From positions 1 to 17,603 of the forward strand of contig JBGPOP010000056.1 of assembly GCA_041488095.1 (NCBI GenBank): DNA of 17,603 bases. Direction: 5' to 3'. Made by a program: the position numbers and the translations under genes. Shown here one piece after another: positions 1 through 6,097 of this stretch (position 1 is the first letter of the stretch; each line of letters starts with the position of its first letter). This DNA comes from DASYPQ01 sp041488095. Its GTDB lineage: Bacteria; Planctomycetota; UBA1135; GCA-002686595. The notes beneath the pieces were generated by a model. It worked only from the letters and a program-made list of their open reading frames with translations. It made no database searches and was not told where the DNA came from.

Positions 1-128
1 CCTTGCAGCAGCTTCAGAACGCAGGCATCAACTCTCCGAGGGGCCTCGTCAGTCCTCGACCCTCCTCGGATCGCACCCGGCCCTCTTCAGGTCCGGTCTC
101 CGCCCAGGACCGCTTCGTCTGGTGAGAG

Positions 129-839
129 ATGCGGGCTAGAGGATCGGAGGGGCTGGTGTGGGCGGAGAGTATCGCGATCCTTCCCGAGGGTCCGGATCCA
201 AAGAAGCTGGGAACGAACCCCTCCATGGAGGATATCCTCGCGTTGTGGAGCAATCCTCCCCCCATCCTCGCAACCTTAGGTTCTGTCGGAGGTGCAGGGG
301 CGCTCTCGATTGGGTCCAGCTCAGGAAAAGATCTTGTCTTGCTCGGAACGAGCGGCGGAAACGGTCTGCTCAAGGTCCTTTCGAAGAATGGGAAAGAATT
401 GGTCTTTGCGGGTGCTGATGAAGCGGGCGACGGCCAACTGCAGGTGAAGTCCAAGAACAGCGGGGCCTTGATTTGCGCTGGCGCCGACGAGAACGGGGAA
501 GGACAGGTGCGTGTCATGTCGAAGACTGGCAAGGAGCTTGTCTTCGCTGGTGCCAGCAAGGGTGGTGACGGCGGGTTCAAGGTACATTCGAAGGACGGCC
601 GGGACCTGGTCTCCGCCAGCGCCGATCCAAACGGAAACGGTCTGGTCAAGATTATGTCGAAGGATGCGAAGGACATGCTCTATGTCGGCGCGAATCAAGA
701 CGGGAGCGGGGCGCTCTTCGCCGTGTTCAACAAGACCGGGGAAGCAGTCTGCACACTACGGGTGGAGGAGAATGGGAGCGGCGAGGTGGGTGCCTGGGAC
801 CGGAAGGGCAACGGGCACTCGCTAACGCCGGGCCCCTGA
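129..839 (+). CDS. Glycine-rich 23-residue repeat protein, function unknown
   Basis: A 236-residue protein whose bulk (residues about 66-229) is seven tandem units of 22-24 residues with the pattern GKELVxAGAxxxGDGxxxVxSKx. The Gly/Asp turns and alternating hydrophobic residues suggest a beta-solenoid or beta-roll. Repeat proteins of this style usually carry an N-terminal signal or membrane anchor and coiled coil before the repeats; none is visible here, and residues 1-65 look like no known domain. An in-frame TGA lies directly before the ATG (123-125) and no good ribosome binding site is seen. The start may therefore be wrong (ATG at 225 is an alternative), or the gene may be a 5'-truncated copy. 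GC content is well below that of the genes at the right of the window. It converges with the unknown gene at 960-2183. The repeats make it very likely that this frame is coding; the function is not known. Confidence 0.65.
   Translation: MRARGSEGLVWAESIAILPEGPDPKKLGTNPSMEDILALWSNPPPILATLGSVGGAGALSIGSSSGKDLVLLGTSGGNGLLKVLSKNGKELVFAGADEAGDGQLQVKSKNSGALICAGADENGEGQVRVMSKTGKELVFAGASKGGDGGFKVHSKDGRDLVSASADPNGNGLVKIMSKDAKDMLYVGANQDGSGALFAVFNKTGEAVCTLRVEENGSGEVGAWDRKGNGHSLTPGP
324..815 (+). repeat. Tandem 23-codon repeats within the repeat protein
   Basis: Seven imperfect units of 22-24 codons can be aligned by eye. Each has a GKEL/GRDL-type start, an AGA-type middle, a G-x-G turn and a V-x-S-K end. 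Units 3 and 5 both begin GKELVFAGA, which suggests internal duplication. The last two units are the most diverged. Confidence 0.8.
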
Positions 840-959
840 AGAAAGGTACTTGCGCCACAAGGGCCGATCCTGAAGCGCCCGATGCGGCGACACCTACACC
901 AAGCGCCTTGTAGCCCAGAGCCGGTGTGTCCAACGACATCGGGCCCCGACCCAGGCCGA

Positions 960-2183
960 TCATGCGGTCCGCAACTGCCCGGCAATCAGCGGACGCAGAC
1001 CATCCTTCGCGAGTTCCAGCACTCGCAATAGCCGCTCTTGGATCCGGAGTCCTTCGATGCCGTCACGAATCCCCATGCTAAAGCTCACAAACATGGCGGC
1101 ACGTGAGAGGAACTCATCGGAGCTTGCCCTCATGAGAGAGACCATGTAGCAGCTTTCCTTCTCCGCGAGCAGCTCGAGAATCGTGCTCAAATCTCGGTGA
1201 GAGGGGTCACCGAAATGCACGAAGTGAATGCCGTCCATGCAAGCGGAGAAGACCATACCCTTCGGGTCGCTCCTCCCCTCGGTACAGGCATGTTGGATTG
1301 GGTCCGCTGACAGAACCAGGAGCAGGTCGTAGAAGCAGTGCACCACCTCTGGCTTCGATTCAATCGACCACTCGGTGGCGAATTCGTCAGCCAGTCGGCT
1401 CGCTGAAGCCATCAGGATCCACGCCACCCGTTCATGGGCGCTTGTATCGATACCCTCTCGATCGCGCAGGTATGAGAACGCAGGATTGGGTGATGTATCC
1501 CCCCCGCCGACAAGCCTGTGTCCAATACGTTTGGAGTTCTCCAGGCTTACGGGGAGCGGAGCGAGTGGTCCAGCTTCCACCTCGAAAGCCATCACGATCT
1601 GATCGGCCTGCATGATCTCCCACTCATGCGACGGCGGGGTCCAACTAGGAGGGAGTTCGAGCCCAGCGCGGACCATTGCTGGGAGGAATTGTCTGGTCCG
1701 TTCGGCTTCGGCCTCGAGCTCCGATACGATGAGTTTGGGATCAACCAACCCCTGCGCAAGACTTCGGGCCAAGGCCATGCTCCACGAGAGCTGGATCGCC
1801 GGCTGGCCAAGATCGGTCCAACGCAGATGGGTGCTTGGCTCGGCCAAGATCGGCTCTGCGATTCTTTCCCACAACGCTCTCCCCGCTTCCTTGGCAGTTT
1901 GAGCCGGGATCAAGAGCGCGAGCAATTCGTCCCCGGAGTCGGTGCCCCAGTCTCGATCGCCGAAGAGATGCACCAAGAGTTGACCGGCTCGACGCGGCCG
2001 ACCAGCTCCCAAAGCACACCCCGTCTTGACCATCTGAGAGAGGACGGGGTTGAGGACCCGCGCATCGACCAAAAATCGGCGAAGCAAGCCGCCCCTCCTC
2101 GGCCAGCCGACCGTTCTCAGACTGTTCCCGACAAAGAACGATGCGAAGCTGCGTCGTCGTCCTTGTCCGAGACTCTCGGCCAT
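960..2183 (-). CDS. Hypothetical protein, mostly helical, no recognised family
   Basis: A 407-residue open frame starting at the ATG whose complement is 2181-2183, preceded by a purine-rich GGGGAAG. The frame stays open to an ATG at 2375, but those 64 extra codons read like non-coding sequence (many Arg and Cys, no hydrophobic pattern), so the shorter start is preferred. The protein is rich in Leu, Ala, Glu and Arg, with long amphipathic stretches and a Glu-rich helix (SELEAEAERTRQF). It has no signal peptide or convincing membrane span, so it is probably cytosolic. A Cys/His-containing central part (VVHCFYDLLLVL, HACTEG, HFVHFGD) shows no classic metal-binding spacing. Codon and base composition differ from the housekeeping genes further right. 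I do not recognise a family. It sits tail to tail with the repeat protein, 120 bases apart. Confidence 0.6.
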   Translation of the reverse strand: MAESLGQGRRRSFASFFVGNSLRTVGWPRRGGLLRRFLVDARVLNPVLSQMVKTGCALGAGRPRRAGQLLVHLFGDRDWGTDSGDELLALLIPAQTAKEAGRALWERIAEPILAEPSTHLRWTDLGQPAIQLSWSMALARSLAQGLVDPKLIVSELEAEAERTRQFLPAMVRAGLELPPSWTPPSHEWEIMQADQIVMAFEVEAGPLAPLPVSLENSKRIGHRLVGGGDTSPNPAFSYLRDREGIDTSAHERVAWILMASASRLADEFATEWSIESKPEVVHCFYDLLLVLSADPIQHACTEGRSDPKGMVFSACMDGIHFVHFGDPSHRDLSTILELLAEKESCYMVSLMRASSDEFLSRAAMFVSFSMGIRDGIEGLRIQERLLRVLELAKDGLRPLIAGQLRTA

Positions 2184-2563
2184 TCTTCCCCGATCCGTTC
2201 TCCGGCCCGTGAAATCGTTCCGCCGACACAGGCAGGGCAAGAAGCGTAGGAACACAGGCAACGGGCCACAACCTCGAACCCTTTCTCTCCCGCAAAGCAC
2301 CCAAAGGTGTAGGTCCGCGAGGGTAGCCGGGTCGTTCCGGGTGACCGGTTCGTGCTCGCGATCATGGACGCACATGCTTCCATGCCCGAGTCGACCCGGA
2401 CTGGCCCGAGGAGGAAGTCATGCCCGCGGAATCGCCCGCACTCGATACTCGAAGGCTCGCTGGAGCCTGCATCGTCGTGCGACAGCACGCGAAGCGTGAT
2501 CGCGATGCGAGCGCAAGTCGCTGCACGACGCGACGTTGCGCGACGAAACGCTCGTCGCTGCGC
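2184..2563. other. Stretch without a supported gene, rich in small inverted repeats
   Basis: No frame here has convincing protein character. The interval between the unknown minus-strand gene and the tRNA-Arg contains several short palindromic elements at about 2489-2560, for example CACGC-gaa-GCGTG, TGCG-ag-CGCA and GCGACGA-5-TCGTCGC. Any promoter for the 960-2183 gene should lie here, but I found no hexamer pair better than three matches each. Confidence 0.4.
2540..2558 (-). terminator. Possible tRNA-Arg terminator hairpin
   Basis: A perfect 7-bp stem (GCGACGA/TCGTCGC) with a 5-base loop starts 5 bases beyond the CCA end of the tRNA-Arg gene on the minus strand. There is no U-run after it, so termination is only a guess; it could equally be a processing structure. 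Confidence 0.3.
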
Positions 2564-2640
2564 TGGCGCACCCGGCGAGACTCGAACTCGCAACAACCGG
2601 TTCCGAAGACCGGTACTCTGTCCAGTTGAGCTACGGGTGC
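2564..2640 (-). tRNA. tRNA-Arg (anticodon TCG)
   Basis: The 77-base minus-strand cloverleaf has acceptor arms GCACCCG/CGGGTGC, discriminator G and an encoded CCA. The anticodon stem CCGGT/ACCGG closes the 7-base loop CTTCGGA, giving anticodon TCG, which reads CGA codons. The T-arm contains the GTTCGAGTC core. The 3' end faces the low-GC left end of the window, which matters if the gene is an integration site. Confidence 0.95.
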
Positions 2641-2741
2641 GATGGCGTGTGACGGGACGTCGCGGCCTCGACGGATGCCCGGACGATCGATGGCCTGCAC
2701 AGGCCGCAGAACCGCCCGGAATCCGCGTTGAGCGGGCAGAG

Positions 2742-2769
2742 AGCGTAGTCCCGCACACCGCGCTGTCAA
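2742..2769 (-). promoter_or_regulatory. Candidate promoter for tRNA-Arg
   Basis: On the minus strand a perfect TTGACA (complement of 2764-2769) is followed after 16 bases by TACGCT (complement of 2742-2747), which keeps the three most conserved -10 positions. Transcription would begin near 2735 and give a 5' leader of about 95 bases before the tRNA. This is a consensus match only. Confidence 0.45.
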
Positions 2770-2822
2770 TCGCGGCCAGCGAGGCGCTGGATCGCCGCTC
2801 GATTCCGACCTAGCCTGGAGGC

Positions 2823-3689
2823 GTGCGTGCACCTCCCACCTCGCGTCCGCGGTCTCGGATCTTCTCTGCGCTCCTTCCCCTGGCCGCCGGAGTCCTCGCG
2901 CTCAGCGTCTCCGCGTGCGGCGGTTCCCACGGGGAGTCTTCCCCTCCCGCCGCGAGCCAACCCGACGCTCCGCCCCAAGAGCCCGAGCCCACCGCCCCGA
3001 AGAACCCCAAGGAACCCCGCGGTCCGATCGATCCCGCCAAAGTCGGCACGATCCGCGGCGTCGTGCACTTCGAAGGCGATCCGCCTCGACGCGAAACGAT
3101 CAAGATCGGCGGCGCGGGCGGATGCCCCGAGCACCCGACCCCGCAGCTCACCGAGGACGCGATCGTCGAGAACGGACACCTCGCGAACGTCTTCGTCTCC
3201 ATCAAGAGCGGCTTCGACGGCTGGGACATCCCGCCCGCCAAGGACGACAGCCTCACCATGGACCAGAAGGGCTGCGTCTACACTCCGCACGTCCTCGGCA
3301 TGCGCCTCGGACAGAGGCTCCTCGTCCACAACACGGACCCCACCACCCACAACGTCAACATCCGCTCCCGCAACAACGACGCGCTGAACCCGATCCAGGC
3401 CCCCGGCGGACAGCCCGTCGAGTGGCGTCCCTCCAAGAAGGAGCTTGCCGTCCCCTTCGAGTGCAACCTCCACACGTGGATGCATGCCTGGGTCCACGTC
3501 GTCGACCATCCCTGGTTCGCCGTGAGCGCCAGCGACGGTTCCTTCGTCCTCGAAGGCGTTCCCCCCGGCGAATACGTGCTCGAAGCCTGGCACGAAAAAT
3601 ACGGCAAAAAGACCGCCAATGTCTCCCTTGACCCCGGACAGAACCCCGAGGTCGGCTTCACCTTCAAGCCCACCGACAAGCCCAAGTGA
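2823..3689 (+). CDS. Lipoprotein with cupredoxin-like and carboxypeptidase-regulatory-like domains
   Basis: A 288-residue exported lipoprotein. A basic N-terminus, a hydrophobic stretch (about 14-28) and the lipobox LSVSAC place the acylated Cys at 32, followed by a Pro/Ala/Glu-rich tether to about 72. The middle domain (about 76-230) carries the sequence HNTDPTTHNV and then CNLHTWMH. His176, Cys214, His217 and Met220 fit the His/Cys/His/Met ligand set of a type 1 copper cupredoxin, and Cys101 and Cys151 may form a disulfide. Residues about 232-284 (DGSFVLEGVPPGEYVLEAWHE) are a typical carboxypeptidase-regulatory/transthyretin-like beta-sandwich. The protein is expected to be a periplasmic electron carrier, but no partner is proven. 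The start is GTG, the only start after the in-frame TAG at 2811-2813. The GGAGG at 2817-2821 is unusually close to it. The PuuD-like gene follows after 117 bases. Confidence 0.85.
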   Translation: MRAPPTSRPRSRIFSALLPLAAGVLALSVSACGGSHGESSPPAASQPDAPPQEPEPTAPKNPKEPRGPIDPAKVGTIRGVVHFEGDPPRRETIKIGGAGGCPEHPTPQLTEDAIVENGHLANVFVSIKSGFDGWDIPPAKDDSLTMDQKGCVYTPHVLGMRLGQRLLVHNTDPTTHNVNIRSRNNDALNPIQAPGGQPVEWRPSKKELAVPFECNLHTWMHAWVHVVDHPWFAVSASDGSFVLEGVPPGEYVLEAWHEKYGKKTANVSLDPGQNPEVGFTFKPTDKPK

Positions 3690-3702
3690 CTCCCGGCCCT
3701 CG

Positions 3703-3731
3703 TTGACTCGCTCGGCCCGCTTTCGGATAGT
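3703..3731 (+). promoter_or_regulatory. Candidate promoter for the PuuD-like gene
   Basis: TTGACT (3703-3708, five of six matches) is followed by a 17-base spacer and GATAGT (3726-3731, four of six matches). It lies between the cupredoxin lipoprotein and the membrane protein and would give a leader of about 70 bases. It suggests that the PuuD-like gene can be expressed separately from the lipoprotein. Confidence 0.45.
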
Positions 3732-3806
3732 CGCCCCCAGAACGCGGATCCGCATCTCTCCCGCCCTCGCCCGCGAGGCCAGGCCCAACCCCAGGACAGG
3801 CAGACC

Positions 3807-4625
3807 ATGATCGCCTCCGTGATGCTCCCCGCCGCTCTCAGCGGACAGAACTACGGCGAAGACGTGTCCAACGCCCTCTTCCGCTGGATCCACATCGTGG
3901 CCGGCGTGATCTGGATCGGGCACCTGTACTTCTTCAACTTCGTCAACGCCGAGCTCGCCAAGACCTACGACGCCGACTCCAAGAAGAAGGTCGTCCCCGA
4001 GCTCATGCCGCGCGCCCTCTTCTGGTTCCGCTGGGGCGCCGCGTGGACGTGGATCACCGGCGTGCTCCTGCTCGCGATCCTCTACTGGCACCAGCCCTAC
4101 TTCAGCCGGACCGGCGCGGCCGCGAGCGGTCCCGCGCTCCTCGCCTTCGTCCTGATCCTGGTCCTCTTCATCGCCTACGATCAGATCGCCAAGGCACTCC
4201 AGAAGCAGCCGATGGCCGCGCTGTGGGTCTGGTACGCCCTCGTCTTCGGCTACCTGCTCCTCCTCACCCAGCTGGAGTACTTCTCCGCCAGCAACCGCGC
4301 CGCCTACATCCACGCCGGCGCCCTCCTCGGCACGGTCATGGCCGCGAACGTGTGGATGCGCATCTGGCCGTGCCAGAAGCGCATCATCACCGCGATCAAG
4401 AGCGGCCAGGCGCCCGACCCCGCCGACGCAGCCCTGGCCGGCATGCGCAGCAAGCACAACACCTTCATGTCCGTCCCGCTGCTGTTCCTCATGCTCAGCG
4501 TCCACGAGGCCTTCATGGGCGTCACCTTCGGCGAGCCCTGTCAATGGGTCCTCGCCCTCCTCGTCGTCGGCTACTTCGCCACCCAATGGCTCTACACGAC
4601 CTCCACCAAGGTCAAGGGCTTCTGA
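3807..4625 (+). CDS. PuuD-like membrane protein (urate oxidase N-terminal domain family)
   Basis: A 272-residue integral membrane protein resembling the N-terminal membrane domain of urate hydroxylase PuuD (PF06181-type). The N-terminal sequence FRWIHIVAGVIWIGHLYFFNFVN is characteristic, and the following MPRALFWFRWGAAWTWITG also fits. About seven hydrophobic segments are seen (roughly 22-46, 72-93, 107-126, 136-157, 165-186, 219-238, 245-263). Histidines at 29, 39, 169, 217 and 233 lie in or near membrane segments and could bind haem. Classical PuuD is about 400 residues and ends in a cytochrome c domain; here the protein stops after the membrane part and has no CxxCH. Electrons would have to pass to a separate carrier, and the neighbouring cupredoxin lipoprotein is the obvious candidate (inference). 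No purine-degradation gene is nearby, so urate as substrate is unproven. Confidence 0.85.
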   Translation: MIASVMLPAALSGQNYGEDVSNALFRWIHIVAGVIWIGHLYFFNFVNAELAKTYDADSKKKVVPELMPRALFWFRWGAAWTWITGVLLLAILYWHQPYFSRTGAAASGPALLAFVLILVLFIAYDQIAKALQKQPMAALWVWYALVFGYLLLLTQLEYFSASNRAAYIHAGALLGTVMAANVWMRIWPCQKRIITAIKSGQAPDPADAALAGMRSKHNTFMSVPLLFLMLSVHEAFMGVTFGEPCQWVLALLVVGYFATQWLYTTSTKVKGF

Positions 4626-5383
4626 TCGCGAGCTCGCCCTCTTCCGACGCAGCCTGGGAGCCGCACGGTCGGGCCCTGCTCGACTTCTTCCGCGGCGACC
4701 TCACCGCCGAGATCTCGGCCGAGAGCAGCCTCGGCGAGACCGAGACCGTTCCCGCGAGCGTCTGGTTCCGCGGCGAGGAAGCCCTCTTCCCCCTCGACCG
4801 CGCCGCGCTCGCGCTCGCGCGCGGCAGCGTCCTCGACGTGGGCGCGGGAGCCGGCGCCCACTCGCTTCCGCTCCAGGCGCGCGGCCTGCGCGTCTGCGCC
4901 ATCGACCGCGTCCCGCAGTGCGTCGAGATCCTGCGCGCGCGCGGCGTGCGCGACGCCCGTCAGGTCGACGTGCTCGCCTTCCGCGCCGGCCGCTTCGACA
5001 CCGTCCTCCTGCTCGCGAACGGCGCGGGGATCGCCGAAACGCTCGCGGGCCTGGACCGTCTCCTGGGCGCTCTCCAGCGCCTGGTCGCGCCGAGCGGAGC
5101 GATCCTCCTCGACTCGACCGACCTGCGCGACCATCCGGCCTGGCGCGAGCCCGCGCCGGATGGAGCGGCCTACTTCGGCGAGCTCGTGTTCCGGCTCCGC
5201 TACCGCGGACTCGAGGGGCCGCCCTTCCGGCAGCTCTACGTCGACCCCAAGACGCTCGGCGCGCGCGCGCAGGCCGCGGGCTGGCGCTGCGAGGTCGTCG
5301 GTCGGGACGGGCGGGCCTACCTCGCCCGTCTCACCCATATCACCGGCGGGCCACGCTCCCCGACCCCGCGATCGACTGCGTGA
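4586..5383 (+). CDS. Class I SAM-dependent methyltransferase
   Basis: A 265-residue Rossmann-fold methyltransferase. Motif I is VLDVGAGAGAHS (about 82-93), followed by an acidic strand end AIDRVP (105-110), RQVDVLAF (125-132) and FDTVLLLANGAGI (137-149) with the usual strand/helix spacing. The C-terminal LYVDPKTLGARAQAAGW is the helix that typically precedes the last strand. The acceptor substrate cannot be read from the sequence. The start is uncertain. The nearest in-frame ATG is at 4586, overlapping the PuuD-like gene by 40 bases, and a CTG at 4622 just at that gene's stop is the alternative; neither has a strong ribosome binding site. Close overlap implies translational coupling to the upstream membrane protein. 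The 3' end overlaps the opposite-strand DUF2807 gene by 44 bases. Confidence 0.85.
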   Translation: MALHDLHQGQGLLIASSPSSDAAWEPHGRALLDFFRGDLTAEISAESSLGETETVPASVWFRGEEALFPLDRAALALARGSVLDVGAGAGAHSLPLQARGLRVCAIDRVPQCVEILRARGVRDARQVDVLAFRAGRFDTVLLLANGAGIAETLAGLDRLLGALQRLVAPSGAILLDSTDLRDHPAWREPAPDGAAYFGELVFRLRYRGLEGPPFRQLYVDPKTLGARAQAAGWRCEVVGRDGRAYLARLTHITGGPRSPTPRSTA

Positions 5384-6035
5384 CCCTGGGCTCGCCCTTG
5401 TAGCGCACGTCGCCGCTCCCCGCGATCGCCGCGGAGAGGACCTCGGTCGCCCACACCTCGACGTCGCCGCTCCCGGAGACGTCGACGCGCGCATCGCGCG
5501 CCTCCAGCTCGAAGAGCCGCAGGTCGCCCGAGCCGGCGATCCCGGCCTCGAGCCGGTCGACCTTGCCGCTCGCGCGCACGTCGCCCGAGCCGGCGATCTG
5601 GACCGCGAACCGCTCGCCCTTGAGGCCCGACGCGTCGACGTCGGAGCTGCCGCGCACGCTGACCGACTCCAGCGCAGGCGCGGTGGCGCTGACCTTGAGG
5701 CCGAGGTGCGTCGAGTAGCTGCCGTTCTTCATCTCGATCACCAGGGTCCCGTCGCGGACCTCGGTCGTCAGGAGGGAGAGGAGATTGTCGTCCCCGGTGA
5801 CGGAGAGGCTGGTCGCCTCTCCCGCGCGGGCGGTCACGTCGGCGCTGCCGCGGACCTCGATGCGCCGGAAGTCGGGGACGGTGCGGGCCTCGGTCTTGGC
5901 GATGCCGGACCCCTGGATCGTGTCGTGGTGGGAGTGGGTCCAGTGGGTGTCGGAATCGATCGCGATGACGCAACCGGCGAGCCAGAGGATCGGGAAGGAC
6001 GAGAGGACGGCGAGGGGGATCGTTCGTGCGTTCAT
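5340..6035 (-). CDS. DUF2807 (head GIN domain) lipoprotein
   Basis: A 231-residue protein. Residues 1-22 form a lipoprotein signal peptide ending in LAGC, so Cys22 would be acylated. From about residue 55 the chain is a right-handed beta-helix type sequence with repeated GSxDV steps (VRGSADV, VRGSSDV, IAGSGDV, IAGSGDL, VSGSGDV, IAGSGDV), typical of the auto-transporter-adhesin head GIN domain DUF2807. Its role is not established for the family; an envelope-surface location is likely. A His-rich stretch (HWTHSHHD, 31-38) follows the signal and could bind metal. The start is strongly supported by AGGAG five bases before the ATG. It lies 62 bases after leuS on the same strand and may be co-transcribed with it. 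Confidence 0.88.
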   Translation of the reverse strand: MNARTIPLAVLSSFPILWLAGCVIAIDSDTHWTHSHHDTIQGSGIAKTEARTVPDFRRIEVRGSADVTARAGEATSLSVTGDDNLLSLLTTEVRDGTLVIEMKNGSYSTHLGLKVSATAPALESVSVRGSSDVDASGLKGERFAVQIAGSGDVRASGKVDRLEAGIAGSGDLRLFELEARDARVDVSGSGDVEVWATEVLSAAIAGSGDVRYKGEPRVTQSIAGSGSVARR

Positions 6036-6097
6036 GACATCTCCTGCTGGGGATGGTTCCGGAAGGGCGGCAGGTACGGGGGCGACCGAGGAGGATT

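Noticed and set aside
72..81. A 10-base match to the tRNA-Arg 3' end as a possible attachment site
   Set aside because: Ten bases rich in G and C can match by chance in this composition, and no integrase is present.
1518..2249. A 243-codon plus-strand frame opposite the unknown gene
   Set aside because: Its Arg/Pro/Ser composition has no hydrophobic core pattern, while the minus-strand frame reads like a folded protein.
2184..2375. A 64-codon extension of the unknown minus-strand gene
   Set aside because: It has no protein-like pattern and many Arg and Cys, while the ATG at 2183 has a purine-rich upstream sequence. It cannot be fully excluded.
4586..5494. Minus-strand frames opposite the methyltransferase
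   Set aside because: They have low-complexity Ala/Glu/Arg content, and the plus strand carries a clear SAM-binding motif.
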